Source: Begonia masoniana (Eukaryota > Streptophyta > Magnoliopsida > Cucurbitales > Begoniaceae). From it: 64,000 nt of DNA. The stretch's first letter is position 1. Every line of letters begins with the position of its first letter. The notes beneath the pieces are model-generated. The model was not told the DNA's origin. It was given only the letters and a program-made list of their open reading frames with translations, and searched no databases. Shown here in pieces: positions 43,475-54,854 of the stretch. A program made the translations under genes and the position numbers. The stretch spans positions 16,029,488 through 16,093,487 of the forward strand of contig CM039515.1 in assembly GCA_022432975.1 (NCBI GenBank). Reading direction: 5' to 3'.

Positions 43475-45590
43475 TACGCCTTTCGGCCAATGCTATGCTC
43501 AATACGCCTTTCGGCCAATGCTATGCTCAATACGCCTTTCGGCCAATGCTATGCTCAATACGCCTTTCGGCCAATGCTATGCTCAATACGCCTTTCGGCC
43601 AATACAATACGCCTTTCGGCCAATACAATACGCCTTTCGGCCAATACAATACGCCTTTCGGCCAATACAATACGCCTTTCGGCCAATACAATACGCCTTT
43701 CGGCCAATACAATACGCCTTTCGGCCAATACAATACGCCTTTCGGCCAATGCTATGCTCAATACGCCTTTCGGCCAATACAATACGCCTTTCGGCCAATG
43801 CTATGCTCAATACGCCTTTCGGCCAATGCTATGCTCAATACGCCTTTCGGCCAATGCTATGCTCAATACGCCTTTCGGCCAATGCTATGCTCAATACGCC
43901 TTTCGGCCAATGCTATGCTCAATACGCCTTTCGGCCAATACAATACGCCTTTCGGCCAATGCTATGCTCAATACGCCTTTCGGCCAATGCTATGCTCAAT
44001 ACGCCTTTCGGCCAATGCTATGCTCAATACGCCTTTCGGCACAGTTATATCAATACGCCTTTCGGCCAATGCTATGCTCAATACGCCTTTCGGCCAATGC
44101 TATGCTCAATACGCCTTTCGGCACAGTTATATCAATACGCCTTTCGGCCAATGCTATGCTCAATACGCCTTTCGGCCAATACAATACGCCTTTCGGCCAA
44201 TACAATACGCCTTTCGGCCAATGCTATGCTCAATACGCCTTTCGGCCAATGCTATGCTCAATACGCCTTTCGGCCAATGCTATGCTCAATACGCCTTTCG
44301 GCCAATGCTATGCTCAATACGCCTTTCGGCCAATGCTATGCTCAATACGCCTTTCGGCCAATGCTATGCTCAATACGCCTTTCGGCCAATGCTATGCTCA
44401 ATACGCCTTTCGGCCAATGCTATGCTCAATACGCCTTTCGGCCAATACAATACGCCTTTCGGCCAATACAATACGCCTTTCGGCCAATGCTATGCTCAAT
44501 ACGCCTTTCGGCACAGTTATATCAATACGCCTTTCGGCCAATGCTATGCTCAATACGCCTTTCGGCCAATACAATACGCCTTTCGGCCAATACAATACGC
44601 CTTTCGGCCAATGCTATGCTCAATACGCCTTTCGGCCAATACAATACGCCTTTCGGCCAATGCTATGCTCAATACGCCTTTCGGCCAATACAATACGCCT
44701 TTCGGCCAATGCTATGCTCAATACGCCTTTCGGCCAATACAATACGCCTTTCGGCCAATGCTATGCTCAATACGCCTTTCGGCCAATACAATACGCCTTT
44801 CGGCCAATACAATACGCCTTTCGGCCAATGCTATGCTCATACGCCTTTCGGCCAATGCTATGCTCAATACGCCTTTCGGCCAATGCTATGCTCATACGCC
44901 TTTCGGCCAATGCTATGCTCATACGCCTTTCGGCCAATGCTATGCTCATACGCCTTTCGGCACAGTTATATCAATACGCCTTTCGGCCAATGCTATGCTC
45001 AATACGCCTTTCGGCACAGTTATATCAATACGCCTTTCGGCCAATACAATACGCCTTTCGGCCAATACAATACGCCTTTCGGCCAATGCTATGCTCAATA
45101 CGCCTTTCGGCCAATGCTATGCTCAATACGCCTTTCGGCCAATGCTATGCTCAATACGCCTTTCGGCCAATGCTATGCTCAATACGCCTTTCGGCCAATG
45201 CTATGCTCAATACGCCTTTCGGCCAATACAATACGCCTTTCGGCCAATGCTATGCTCAATACGCCTTTCGGCCAATACAATACGCCTTTCGGCCAATGCT
45301 ATGCTCAATACGCCTTTCGGCCAATACAATACGCCTTTCGGCCAATGCTATGCTCAATACGCCTTTCGGCACAGTTATATCAATACGCCTTTCGGCCAAT
45401 ACAATACGCCTTTCGGCACAGTTATATCAATACGCCTTTCGGCCAATACAATACGCCTTTCGGCCAATACTATGTTCAATACGCCTTTCGGCCAATACAA
45501 TACGCCTTTCGGCCAATACACAATAAGCCTTACGGCCAATGATCACTAAGCCTTACGGCCGATGAACGATAAGCCTTTCGGCCGATGCAA
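43475..45590 (-). repeat. Modular minisatellite, right LTR of gypsy B
   Basis: About 80 to 85 monomers with the core TACGCCTTTCGGC and three tails: CAATACAA (21 bp), CAATGCTATGCTCAA (28 bp, the most frequent) and ACAGTTATATCAA (26 bp, few). A 27-bp derivative with CTCATACG recurs around 44830-44950. It ends in the same diverged 23-bp monomers as the left array. The modules are open in all three plus-strand frames, which is a composition effect and not a gene. Confidence 0.93.
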
Positions 45591-46490
45591 TACTTTACGT
45601 TATCTTTAAAACTCTGTGCGGAAGTTCGTTTTCATGCTTTTCTTTAAAACCAGTGATGCATGAACAGTTCAATATCATACTGTAAACAAGCAATAACATA
45701 TACCATCAAAGACTGTAAAACCTAATCTATAAAACAAATAATCCTAGCTACCCAACGAAAGCAATATAAACTAGTGCGTCACTAAAATCCTCGAGACGAC
45801 GTTCGACGTATGGTGTAGGCCAATCGGCCAAAGAAGATCACGAGAACTTACCTCGTGACCAAAGCAGCTCAAGCTCCGTCCACGAGCGATGTTTGTCTGA
45901 AGTAAAACACAATATTGACGTTAAAACGAATTTAAGTTATAAAACGTCCAAATTGTCAAAACCTTAACTAAAGAACTTCCTAAAGCTATAATTCGATTCA
46001 TTGTACTACATTATCGAGAGATCTACTCTCGGCTCTTGAAAATCCAAAATACGAGTTTACCCTAAATTCTCGAATTTTCTCGATTTCTAACATTTTTCAC
46101 AAATCGTTCTAACTTCGTCCAATAACGTCAAATACGTGCAACATATACTTAATCACGGCTAACCTATTAATTAGGAGCCCTAAATCGACATTTTTATCGA
46201 AATTTACCGAAACCCTAGTTTGTCGAAAACGCTACAAACGTCGAAATAAAAGCTCAAGATTAAAGTTACATACCGAGAGTTGCGAGAGGAGGAGAAACCG
46301 TGAAAGAAACGGAACGAACGGGAGGAGAAACGGAGTTGGATCGTGAAATCGTCGGCGGCTGGCAGAGAGGGTTTCGCGAGGGTTTTTGCTCTCTGGATCG
46401 ATTTTCAAATGAAAATTGTTAAGGCTTTTTGCCTTTAAGTAATAATCACTTAATTAAATGCTAATTGACGATTTTGCCCTTCTTTAGTTT

Positions 46491-46497
46491 TTATATA
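46491..46497 (-). promoter_or_regulatory. TATA-like box of the gypsy B 5' LTR
   Basis: Minus strand TATATAA about 365 bp into the LTR, upstream of the minisatellite in the element's direction, so the array would be transcribed. Confidence 0.45.
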
Positions 46498-46860
46498 GAT
46501 TTCTTCTTTCGGTTCGTCAATCGTCCCGCTATTCGGTTTCCCCAAATCTCCTTATTTCGCCAATAAGCCCAACTCGTTATTTGGGATTTAACAAAACTGT
46601 CCGTTTGCAATTTGGACCTCGTTTACTATTTTTATTAAAACGTCATTTACTTTACGATAAAGGTAATTACTCGGAATATAGCGTTTAATCTCCGAAAATT
46701 CCCATAATTTCCTTAAAATTCCTATTAATTGTTAGGATCGTAATGACGCCTTCTTTTCGTAAAATGGACCTGATTTGACATATTTACCAAAAATGTCATT
46801 ATAAAATGAAATAACAATATAATATATTATATCTGAAATCCGTACAAGCCGGATATTACA

Positions 46861-46884
46861 AATTGGCTGACAAAGAATGTCGGG
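46861..46884 (+). other. 24-bp sliver of 5S spacer between two insertions
   Basis: AATTGGCTGACAAAGAATGT then CGGG: positions -21 to +3 of a 5S unit, left between gypsy B and the solo LTR. It holds one copy of each element's target duplication. Confidence 0.9.
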
Positions 46885-47036
46885 TGTAACACCCGACATT
46901 TTCAGCCAAGTGATTTTCTTAACGGAATTAACTGTCACCTTTATTGTTGATCTTTAATTTAAATTTTAATGCCTAAGATTATTTGGTTTCTATTTGTATG
47001 GTGGTAGAACCGTAATTAAGAGGGATTTTATTTAGT

Positions 47037-47044
47037 ATAAAAGG
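47037..47044 (+). promoter_or_regulatory. TATA-like box of the solo LTR
   Basis: TATAAAAG about 150 bp from the LTR start, at the place of TATAAATA in C (59712-59719). Confidence 0.5.
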
Positions 47045-48539
47045 AAAATGGAATCCTTAAACCTCACTTAAATCCCACTGTAGCCGACATTCTCCCTCGG
47101 CGATTCCTATGCTTCCAGAGCTCTTTCGCTGCCAGCGACCCACTCTTTGGCAAACGATTCCTCTAGTCTCCACTCTGATAACCTACATTCGAAGTAAGAT
47201 TTAAACAATGTAGTTGTCGAGTGATTATTTGGAATTTTGTTTTCAGCTATAACACAATGTTTCAAGATGGTCGAATAATAGGAATATATAATCGGTGTTT
47301 GGTAATGGCATTCCTGATTCGAATCTGGACTTTAAGATAACCGACTGGAACTAGTGGTTAAGTTGAATTAGACTATTTTAGATTTTGGAAACTTAGTCCA
47401 CACACAAGGTGCTCGACTGAAAGGACTCAGGAATACAGATTTTAGGATGACATTTAGTTAGGACTTTTCTAGCTTTGATTTCAGAATATTTAGGATCTAT
47501 TTTAACTCTGAAATGTGAAATGATATCAGGTGAAGAAGTTTGAAGTGTAGTGCTTGAATCTGCTAAGGAAGCCAGGTAAGTGAATGTATTAAGATTTCCG
47601 TCCATTAGGGCCATACATCTTAAAGGTACTAAATTAGTTATGTGTTTGATGTTTGTTTTAAGTTAGTAAAATGGTTTGTACTTGGATGATTTACGGATGT
47701 TTGAGAACTATGTTATGTGGTGTTCTGATAGAGCCTATGAAGTCAACTGTCTAGTATGATATTTTCCATAGTCTGATGATTTAAGAACATTCATGTCATG
47801 CATCATGATTTACTTCTCAAGCATATGAAAATAATTTATGAGCATGTTTTCCCCCATGAACAAGATATGAGAATGAATATGAAACTTATGCAACCGGATT
47901 AAGTGAGGGTTGGGGGCGGTTTGGCGTATGTCACTGTCCAAAGAGAAGGACCATGAATACGGCCCGAAAGGGACTATGTACACTTGCACTGTCATCCCCC
48001 CTTTACGGCACAAATCCTCCCTTAATCCATATGATGAAAGTGATGAACAAGAACATGAATGAGAACAAGAAAAGAGCATGAAACGAACATGATCATGATT
48101 TTCTTGCAACTATGCATTCACGTATACATGTTAGTATTGGATTCCTTACTAAGCATTAGGCTTATAGTTTAAACCTTATGATGTAGGTGACGAAATATCA
48201 GGTGAGGATTCCAAAGTCAATGAAGATGTTTAAGTTTGGTTGCTGGAAGGTGTTCAGGGAGCAATTCTGTGGCTGAATGGCAAACAAGACCCCCCCCTGG
48301 TTAATGCTCTTATGATTTTAGTGATGATTATGAATATGGAAGTCTAAGTAGGATGAGATTATTTTAAAACATCGAGCTTTTGAAATTGTCTGGTTTAATT
48401 ACTGAGTCTGAGAACGTTTATAAGGATATAGAACGAGTTATTTTAACTAAGTCTTCCGCTACAAGAATTCTGGTTGAGTCTCTGATTTTCATTTATAAGA
48501 GTGATGAAACAATGAAGTTAGAAGTCTGTGTATATTTGT

Positions 48540-48930
48540 ATCCACCTATAGATGTTCTCTATCGGAAGATGTATGAGCTTGCATCCACCGATAGATGTTC
48601 TCTATCGGAAGATGTCATAAAAGAACACGTGGATTACACATGTCTATCGGTAGATGTTGTGTAATTCAAATACCGGATGATGTAAGTGTTGTTTTGTCGT
48701 CTAGTGATCGGGCGATGTAGTGTATTTCTAATGTCGGGCGATGTACGAATCATTTTGTCATCTAGTGATCGGTAGATGTAGTGTATTTCAATTACCGGAT
48801 GACATAGATGTTGTTGTCGTTTAGTGACCGAGTGATGTCTAATGAGTCACGAAAGATGCACGTGCCCACCTGAAGATGTCTTCTATTGGGCAACTATAAT
48901 TGAGTCATGTAGAGTACACGTGACAAATCG
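48540..48930 (+). repeat. Dyad-motif cluster in the solo LTR
   Basis: Repeats of CTATCGGAAGATG, CACCGATAGATG, ATCGGGCGATGTAG and GATCGGTAGATGTAG. Longer dyads such as CATCTA-N8-TAGATG are visible (about 48760-48780). Confidence 0.7.
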
Positions 48931-49288
48931 GAAGAGGTACACTCTGTTAGCCAACCCATGCAAACCCGACTAGAATAACGTCGAATAATCTAGGGGCATT
49001 TATTTCTTGCCCGAATTTGTTATAGAACTGATGACTGCGCATGATCGCTCGACTCTGTGAACGAATAAGTTGTTATTTTTAAGAGGAAGTCGAGTTCGAT
49101 GAATCTAGTTTCTGTCTGTTATGTTAAAGTCTTTAAGTCCTGTTGAGGAAAGGTAAAAAAAAATAATACAAATGGGACCTTAGTGTAAAGTGGTCGAAGG
49201 GTGCAAGATCTAAAGAGATCAGATTAAATATGAATTTAAGAGATTAAGTTATGAATTACGTAGCGACTCCAACTGGGGTTGTTACATC

Positions 49289-49408
49289 GGGTGCGACCAT
49301 ACGAGCACTAATGCACCGGATCCCATCAGAACTCCGAAGTTAAAAGTGCTTCGGCGAGAGTAGTACTAAGTTAAGTGACCACTTAAGAAGTCCTCGTGTT
49401 GTAGCCTT
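49289..49408 (+). rRNA. 5S rRNA copy
   Basis: Consensus to box C, then GTTAAGTGACCACTTAAG and a 3' end GTAGCCTT. Its first three bases belong to the solo LTR target duplication. Confidence 0.7.
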
Positions 49409-49539
49409 TTTTTTTCACCAAGTTCTTACATGGACATAAGGAGAGAAATTCAAGGGCACGAGAGGTCTAGCGTGGGAGGAACGGGCTGCGGCTGTCTCGC
49501 TGGGCATCGGACAAAGGGAATTGGTGGACGAAGAATGTC

Positions 49540-49659
49540 GGGTGCGACCATACGAGCACTAATGCATCAGATCCCATCGGAACACCGAAGTTAAAAGTGC
49601 TTCGGCGACAGTAGTACTATGTTCGGTGACCACTTGGGAAGTCCTCGTGTTGCACCCAT
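49540..49659 (+). rRNA. 5S rRNA copy
   Basis: CATCAGATCCCATCGGAACACC, GCGACAG, GTTCGGTG. Confidence 0.7.
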
Positions 49660-49788
49660 TTTTTGACCGAGTACTTCCTCGAACATCAGGAGTGAAATTC
49701 AATGGCACAGGAGGTCTGGCGTGGGAGGAACGGTGTGCGGCGATCTCACTGGGCATCAGACAAAGGGAATTGGCGGACGAAGAATGTC

Positions 49789-49908
49789 AGGTGCGACCAT
49801 ACGAGCACTAATGCACTGGATCCCATCAGAACTCCGAAGTTAAAAGTGCTTCGGCGAGAGTAGTACTAAGTTGGGTGACCACTTGGGAAATCCTCGTGTT
49901 GCACCCCT
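49789..49908 (+). rRNA. 5S rRNA copy
   Basis: AGGTGCG start, CACTGG, GGGAAATCC; otherwise consensus. Confidence 0.72.
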
Positions 49909-50038
49909 TTTTTTGACCGAGTACTTCCTCGGACATCAGGAGCAAAATTCAAGGGCATGGGAAGTCTGGCGTGGGAGGAACGGGTTGCGGCAGTCTCGCT
50001 AGGAATCGGACAAAGGGAATTGGTGGACGAATAATGTC

Positions 50039-50158
50039 GGGTGCGACCATACGAGCAATAATGTACCGGATTCAATTAGAACTCCGATGTTAAAAGTGCT
50101 TCGGCTAGAGTAGTACTAAGTTGGGTGACCACTTGGGAATTCCTCGTGTTGCACCCCT
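50039..50158 (+). rRNA. 5S rRNA copy
   Basis: GCAATAATGTACCGG, TTCAATTAG, CGGCTAG, GGGAATTCC. Confidence 0.7.
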
Positions 50159-50289
50159 TTTTTTTGACGGAATACTTCCTCGGAAATCAGGTTCAAAACT
50201 GAAGGGCACGGGAGGTCTGGCGTGGGAGGAACAGGCTGCGGCGATCTCGCTGGGCATCGGACAAAGGGAATTGGCAGACGAAGAATGTT

Positions 50290-50409
50290 GGGTGCTACCA
50301 TACGAGCACTAATGCATCGGATCCCATCAGAACTACGAAGTTAAAAGTTCTTCGGCAAGAGTTGTACTAAGTTGGGTGACCACTTGAGAAGTCCTCGTGT
50401 TGCAGCCCT
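50290..50409 (+). rRNA. 5S rRNA copy
   Basis: GGGTGCTACC, GTTCTTCGGCAAGAGTTG, 3' end GCAGCCCT. Confidence 0.68.
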
Positions 50410-50538
50410 TTTTTTCACCGAGTACTTTCTCGAAAAATAGCAGCAAAATTCAAGGGCACGAGAGGTTTGGCGTGGGAGGAACGGGCTGCGGCGGTCTCGC
50501 TGGGATCAGACAAAGGGAATTGGCGGACGAAGAATGTC

Positions 50539-50658
50539 GGGTGCGACCATACGAGCACTATTGCACCGGATCCCATCAAAACTCCGATGTGAGAAGTGCT
50601 TCGGCGAGAGTAGTACTAAGTTGGGTGACCACTTGAAAAGTCCTCGTGTTGCACCCCT
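50539..50658 (+). rRNA. 5S rRNA copy
   Basis: ACTATTGC, CAAAAC, GATGTGAGAAG in box A. Confidence 0.7.
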
Positions 50659-50788
50659 TTTTTTGACCGAGTACTTCATCGGACATCAGGAGCGAAATGC
50701 AACGGCACGGGATGTCTGGCATGGGAGGAACGGCCGGCGACGATCTTGCTGGGCATCGGACAAAGGGAATTGGCGGACAAAGAATGTC

Positions 50789-50908
50789 TGGTGCTACCAT
50801 ATGAGCACTAATGCTTCGGATCCCATCAGAACTCCAAAGTTAAAAGTGCTTCGGCGATAGTAGTACTAAGTTGGGTTACTACTTGGGAAGTCCTCGTGTT
50901 GCACATCT
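50789..50908 (+). rRNA. 5S rRNA copy
   Basis: TGGTGCTACC, GCTTCGG, GGGTTACTACTTGG, 3' end GCACATCT. Confidence 0.68.
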
Positions 50909-51037
50909 TTTTTTGACCGAGTACTTCCCCGACATCAGGAGCGAAATTCAAGGGCACGGGAGGTCTGGTGTCAGAGGAACGGGCTGCAGCGGTCTCGCTG
51001 GGCATCGAATAATGGTAATTGGCGGATGAAGAATGTC

Positions 51038-51157
51038 GGTTGCGACCATACGAGCACTAATGCTTCGAATCCCATCAGAACTCTGAAGTTATAAGTGCTT
51101 CGGCGAGAGTAGTACTAAGTTGGGTGACCACTTAGGAAGTCCTCGTGTTGCACCCTT
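51038..51157 (+). rRNA. 5S rRNA copy
   Basis: GGTTGCG, GCTTCGAATCC, GTTATAAG in box A. Confidence 0.7.
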
Positions 51158-51257
51158 TTTTTTTTACTGAGTCATTACTCGGACATTAGGAGCGAAATTC
51201 AAGGGCACAGGAGGTCTAGCGTGGGAGGAACGGGCTGCCCGGTGGTTGAAGAATATC

Positions 51258-51377
51258 GGGTGCGACCATACGAGCACTAATGCACCGGATCCCATCAGAA
51301 CTCCGAAGCTAAAAGTGCTTCTGCGAGAGTAGTACTAAGTTAGGTGACCACTTGGAAAGTCCTCGTGTTGCACCCCT
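51258..51377 (+). rRNA. 5S rRNA copy
   Basis: GAAGCTAAAAG and TTCTGCGAG; the preceding spacer lacks about 30 bp. Confidence 0.7.
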
Positions 51378-51508
51378 TTTTTGGACCGAGTACTTCCTCG
51401 GACATCAGGAGCAAAATTCAAGGGCACGGGAGGTCTAGCGTGGGAGAAACGGGCTGCGACGGTCTCAGCTGGTCATTGGACAAAGGGAATTGGTGGACGA
51501 AGAATGTC

Positions 51509-51628
51509 GGGTCCGATCGTACGAGCACTAATACTCCGGATCCCATCAGAACTCCGAAGTTAAAAGTGCTTCGGCGAGAGTAGTACTAAGTTGGGTGACC
51601 ACTTGGGAAGTCCTCCTGTTGCACGCCT
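51509..51628 (+). rRNA. 5S rRNA copy
   Basis: GGGTCCGATCGTACG, AATACTCCGG, CCTCCTG. Confidence 0.7.
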
Positions 51629-51758
51629 TTTTTAGACCGAGTACTTCCTCGGATAACAGGAGCAAAATTCAAGGGCACGGGAGGTCTGGCGTGGGAGAAA
51701 CGGGCTGCGGTGGTCTCGCTGGGCATTGGACATAGGGAATTGGCGAACGAAGATTGTC

Positions 51759-51878
51759 GGGTCTGACCATACGAGCACTACTACTCCGGATCCCATCAGA
51801 ACTCCGAAGTTAAAAGTGCTTCGGCGAGAGTAGTACTAAGTTGGGTGACCACTTGGGAAGTCCTCGGGTTGCATCCCT
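51759..51878 (+). rRNA. 5S rRNA copy
   Basis: GGGTCTGACC, ACTACTCCGG, 3' end GCATCCCT; box A and C as consensus. Confidence 0.7.
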
Positions 51879-52008
51879 TTTTTTGACCGAGTACTTCCTC
51901 TGACATCAGTTGCGAATTTCAAGGGCACGGGATGTCTGGCGTGGGAGGAACGGGCTGTGGCGTTCTCGCTGGCCATCGGACAAAGCGAAATGGCGGAGGA
52001 ATAATCTC

Positions 52009-52128
52009 GAGTGCGACCATACGAGCATTAATGAACTGGATACCATCAGAACTCCGAAGTTAAAAGTGCTTTGGCGAGAGTAGTACTAATGTGAGTGACC
52101 ACTTTGGAAGTCCTCGTGTTGTACCCTT
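52009..52128 (+). rRNA. 5S rRNA copy
   Basis: AATGAACTGG, GCTTTGGCGAG, ACTAATGTGAGTGACC; variant set recurs at 54235 and 56713. Confidence 0.68.
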
Positions 52129-52258
52129 TTTTTTTTACCTAGTTCTACCTCTGACATAAGGAGCGAAATTCAAGTGCACGGGAGGTCTGGCGTGGGAGGA
52201 ACGGGCTGCGGCGGTCTCGCTTGGCATTGACAAAGGGAATTGGTGGACGAAGAATGTC

Positions 52259-52374
52259 GGGTGCGACCATATGAGCACTATTGCATCGGATCCCATCAGA
52301 ACTCCGAAGTTAAAGTGCTGTCGGCGAGAGTAGTAGTAAGTTGTTGACCACTTGGAGTCCTCGTGTTGCACCCT
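52259..52374 (+). rRNA. 5S rRNA copy with several small deletions
   Basis: Like its right neighbour (CATCGG, TAGTAGTAAG) but with single-base losses and gains (GTTAAAGTGCTGTCGG, TTGTTGACC, CTTGGAGTCC). Its spacer is also short by several bases. Confidence 0.62.
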
Positions 52375-52503
52375 CTTTTTTTGACCGAGTACTTCCTCGA
52401 CATCAGGGAGCGAAATTCAAACGGCACAGGAGGTCGGGCGTGGGTGGAACAGGTTCGGCGATTTCGCTGGGCATCGGACAAGGGATTACAGACGAAGAAT
52501 GTC

Positions 52504-52623
52504 GGGTGCGACCATATGAGCACTATTGCATCGGATCCCATCAGAACTCCGAAGTTAAAAGTGCTTCGGCGAGAGTAGTAGTAAGTTGGTTGACCACTTG
52601 GGAAGTCCTCGTGTTGCACCCCT
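52504..52623 (+). rRNA. 5S rRNA copy
   Basis: ATATGAGCACTATTGCATCGG, TAGTAGTAAGTTGGTTG. Confidence 0.7.
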
Positions 52624-52753
52624 TTTTTTGACCGAGTACTTCCTCGGACATCAGGAGCGAAATTCAACGGCACAGGAGGTCTGGCGTGGGTGGAACAGGG
52701 TTCGGCGATTTCGCTGGGCATCGGACAAAGGGAATTTACAGACGAAGAATGTC

Positions 52754-52873
52754 AGGTGCGACCATACGAGCACTAATGCACCGAATCCCATCAGAACTCC
52801 GAAATTAAAAGTGCTTCGGCGAGAGTAGTACTAAGTTGGGTGACCACTTGCGAAATCCTCGTGTTGCACCCCT
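52754..52873 (+). rRNA. 5S rRNA copy
   Basis: AGGTGCG, CACCGAATC, GAAATTAAAAG, CTTGCGAAATCC. Confidence 0.7.
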
Positions 52874-53003
52874 TTTTTTGACCGAGTACTTCCTCGGACG
52901 TAATGAGCGAAATTCAATGGCACGGGAGGTCTGGCGTTGGAGGAACGGGCTATGGCGGTCTCGCTGGGTATGAGACAAAGGGAATTGGCAGATGAAGAAT
53001 GTC

Positions 53004-53123
53004 GGGTGTGACCATCCGAGCACTAATGCACCGGATCCAATCAGAACTCCGAAGTTAAAAGTGCTTCGGCGAGAGTAGTACTAAGTTAGGTGGCCACTTG
53101 GGAAGTCCTCGTGTTGCACCCAT
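53004..53123 (+). rRNA. 5S rRNA copy
   Basis: GGGTGTGACCATCCG, GTTAGGTGGCC, CACCCAT. Confidence 0.7.
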
Positions 53124-53253
53124 TTTTTCGACTGAGTACTTCCTCGGACATCAGGAGCGAAATTCAATGGCAGAGGAGGTCTGGCGTGGGAGGAACGGTG
53201 TGCGGCGATCTCGCTGGGCATCGGACGAGGGGAATTGGCGGACGAAGAATGTC

Positions 53254-53373
53254 AGGTGCGACTATACGAGCACTAATGCAGCGGTTCCCATCAGAACTCT
53301 AAAGTTAAAAGTGCTTCGGCAAGAGTAGTACTAAGTTGGGTGACCGATTGGGAAATCCTCGTGTTGCACCCCT
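53254..53373 (+). rRNA. 5S rRNA copy
   Basis: AGGTGCGACTATACG, GCAGCGGTTCC, CTCTAAAG, GACCGATTGGGAAATCC. Confidence 0.7.
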
Positions 53374-53503
53374 TTTTTTGACCAAGAACTTCCTTGGACA
53401 TCAGGAGCGAAATCCAAGGGCACGGGAGGTCAAGCGTGGGAGAAACGGTCTTTGGCGGTCTCGCTGGGCATTGAACAAAGGAAATTGGTGGACGAATAAT
53501 GTC

Positions 53504-53622
53504 GGTTGCGACCATACGAGCACTAATGCACTGGATTCAATAAGAACTCCGATGTTAAAAGGGTTCGGCGAGAGTAGTACTAAGTTGAGTGACCACTTGG
53601 GAAGTCCTCGTGTTGCACCCCT
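53504..53622 (+). rRNA. 5S rRNA copy, one base shorter
   Basis: GATTCAATAAG, GTTAAAAGGGTTCGG (deletion in box A), GTTGAGTG. Confidence 0.68.
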
Positions 53623-53750
53623 TTTTTTTACCGAGTACTTCCTCGGACATCAAGAGGAAATTCAAAAGCACGGGAGGTCTGGCGTGGGAGGAGCGGGCTG
53701 CGGCAGTCTCGTTGGGCATGGACAAAGGGAATTGGCTGACAAAGACTGTC

Positions 53751-53870
53751 GGGTGCGACCATACGAGCACTAATACTCCGGATCCCGTCATAACTCCGAA
53801 GTTAAAAGTGCTTCGGCGAGAGTAGTACTAAGTTTGGTGACCACTTAGGAAGTCCTCGTGTCGCAACCCT
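53751..53870 (+). rRNA. 5S rRNA copy
   Basis: AATACTCCGG, CCGTCATAAC, GTTTGGTG, 3' end TCGCAACCCT. Confidence 0.7.
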
Positions 53871-53985
53871 TTTTTGACCGAGTACTTCCTCGGACATCAG
53901 TAACGAAATTCAAGAGCATGGGAGGTCTGGCGTGGGAGGAACGGGCTGCGGCGATCTCGCTGGGCATCGGCGGACGAAGAATATC

Positions 53986-54105
53986 AGGTGCGACCATACT
54001 AGCACTAATGCACCGGATTCCATCAGACTTCCGAAGTTAAAAGTGCTTCGGCGAGAGTAGTACTAAGTTGGGTGACCACTTGCGAAGTCCTTGGGTTACA
54101 CCCCT
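53986..54105 (+). rRNA. 5S rRNA copy
   Basis: AGGTGCG, ATACTAGC, CAGACTTCCG, CCTTGGGTTACACCCCT. Confidence 0.7.
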
Positions 54106-54234
54106 TTTTTGACCGAGTACTTCCTCGGACATCAGTAGCGAATTTCAAGGGCACGGGAGGTCTGGCGTGGGAGGAACGGGCTCTGGCGTTCTCGCTGGCC
54201 ATCGGACAAAGCGAATTGGCGGACGAAGAATCTC

Positions 54235-54354
54235 GGGTGCGACCATAAGAGCACTAATGAACCAGATCCCATCAAAACTCCGAAGATAAAAGTGCTTCGG
54301 CGAGAGTAGTACTAATGTGAGTGACCACTTAGGAAGTCCTCGTGTTGTACCCTT
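54235..54354 (+). rRNA. 5S rRNA copy
   Basis: ATAAGAGC, AATGAACCAG, GATAAAAG, ACTAATGTGAGTG, 3' end GTACCCTT. Confidence 0.68.
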
Positions 54355-54484
54355 TTTTTTGACCGAGTTCTACCTCGGACATAAGGAGCGAAATTCAAGG
54401 GCACGGGAAGTCAGGCGTGGGAGGAACGGGCGGCGGCGGTCTCGCTGGGCATCGGACAAAGGGAATTGGTGGACGAAGAATGTC

Positions 54485-54604
54485 GGGTGCGACCATACGA
54501 GCACTAATGCATCTGATCCCACCAGAACTCTGAAGTTAAAAGTGCTTCGGAGAGAGTAGTAATAAGTTGGTTGACCACTTGGGAAGTCCTCGTGTTGCAC
54601 CCCT
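54485..54604 (+). rRNA. 5S rRNA copy
   Basis: CATCTGATCCCACC, CGGAGAG, AGTAATAAGTTGGTTG. Confidence 0.7.
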
Positions 54605-54734
54605 TTTTTTGACCGAGTACTTCCTCGGACATCAGGAGCGAAAATCAATGGCACAGGAGGTCTAGCGTGGGTGGAACAGGGTTCGGCGATCTCGTTTGGC
54701 ATCGGACAAAGGGAATTGGTGGACGAAGAATGTC

Positions 54735-54854
54735 AGGTGCGACCATACGAGCACTAATGCACTGAATCCCATCAGAACTCCGAAGTTAAAAGTGCTTCGG
54801 CGAGAGTAGTACTAAGTTGGGTGACCACTTGGGAAGTCCTCGTGTTGCACCCCT
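54735..54854 (+). rRNA. 5S rRNA copy
   Basis: AGGTGCG and CACTGAATC; rest consensus. Confidence 0.74.

Larger units (their letters stand above)
31996..46860 (-). mobile_element. Gypsy B: Ty3/gypsy element with giant, minisatellite-bearing LTRs
   Basis: 14.9 kb on the minus strand, flanked by AATTG at 31991-31995 and 46861-46865 and inserted in a 5S spacer at -21 to -17 of the next 5S gene. LTRs are 31996-37881 (5886 bp) and 42563-46860 (4298 bp); the internal part is 37882-42562. Outside the repeat arrays the two LTRs are nearly identical, so most of the length difference is array change and one deletion. The coding part is a chromovirus-type gag-pol with three stops. It is a different family from A/C and D by LTR sequence. 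Confidence 0.94.
42563..46860 (-). repeat. Gypsy B 5' LTR (right copy, 4.3 kb)
   Basis: Same termini as the left copy. Contains a 23-bp palindromic minisatellite (42813-43012), unique sequence to 43474, the modular minisatellite (43475-45590), and a promoter-side 1.27 kb with a TATA-like sequence (minus strand TATATAA, 46491-46497). Confidence 0.93.
46885..49286 (+). mobile_element. Solo LTR of the gypsy A/C family
   Basis: 2402 bp, TGTAACACCCG...GTTGTTACA, flanked on both sides by TCGGG (46880-46884, 49287-49291). There is no internal sequence, so the rest was lost by LTR-LTR recombination. It is in the orientation of element C and shares with it the start, a TATA-like box, the GTGAGGGTTGGGGG block near 47907 and a dyad region. 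It lies at -2 to +3 of a 5S gene. Confidence 0.92.

Noticed and set aside
43452..45549. Three overlapping ORFs of almost 700 codons
   Set aside because: They translate the 21/26/28-bp minisatellite. All three frames are open because the monomers lack stops and mixed lengths rotate the frames. No non-repeat domain is attached.
47393..48664. Small ORFs in the solo LTR
   Set aside because: They are not conserved in the LTRs of A or C and carry no recognisable domain.
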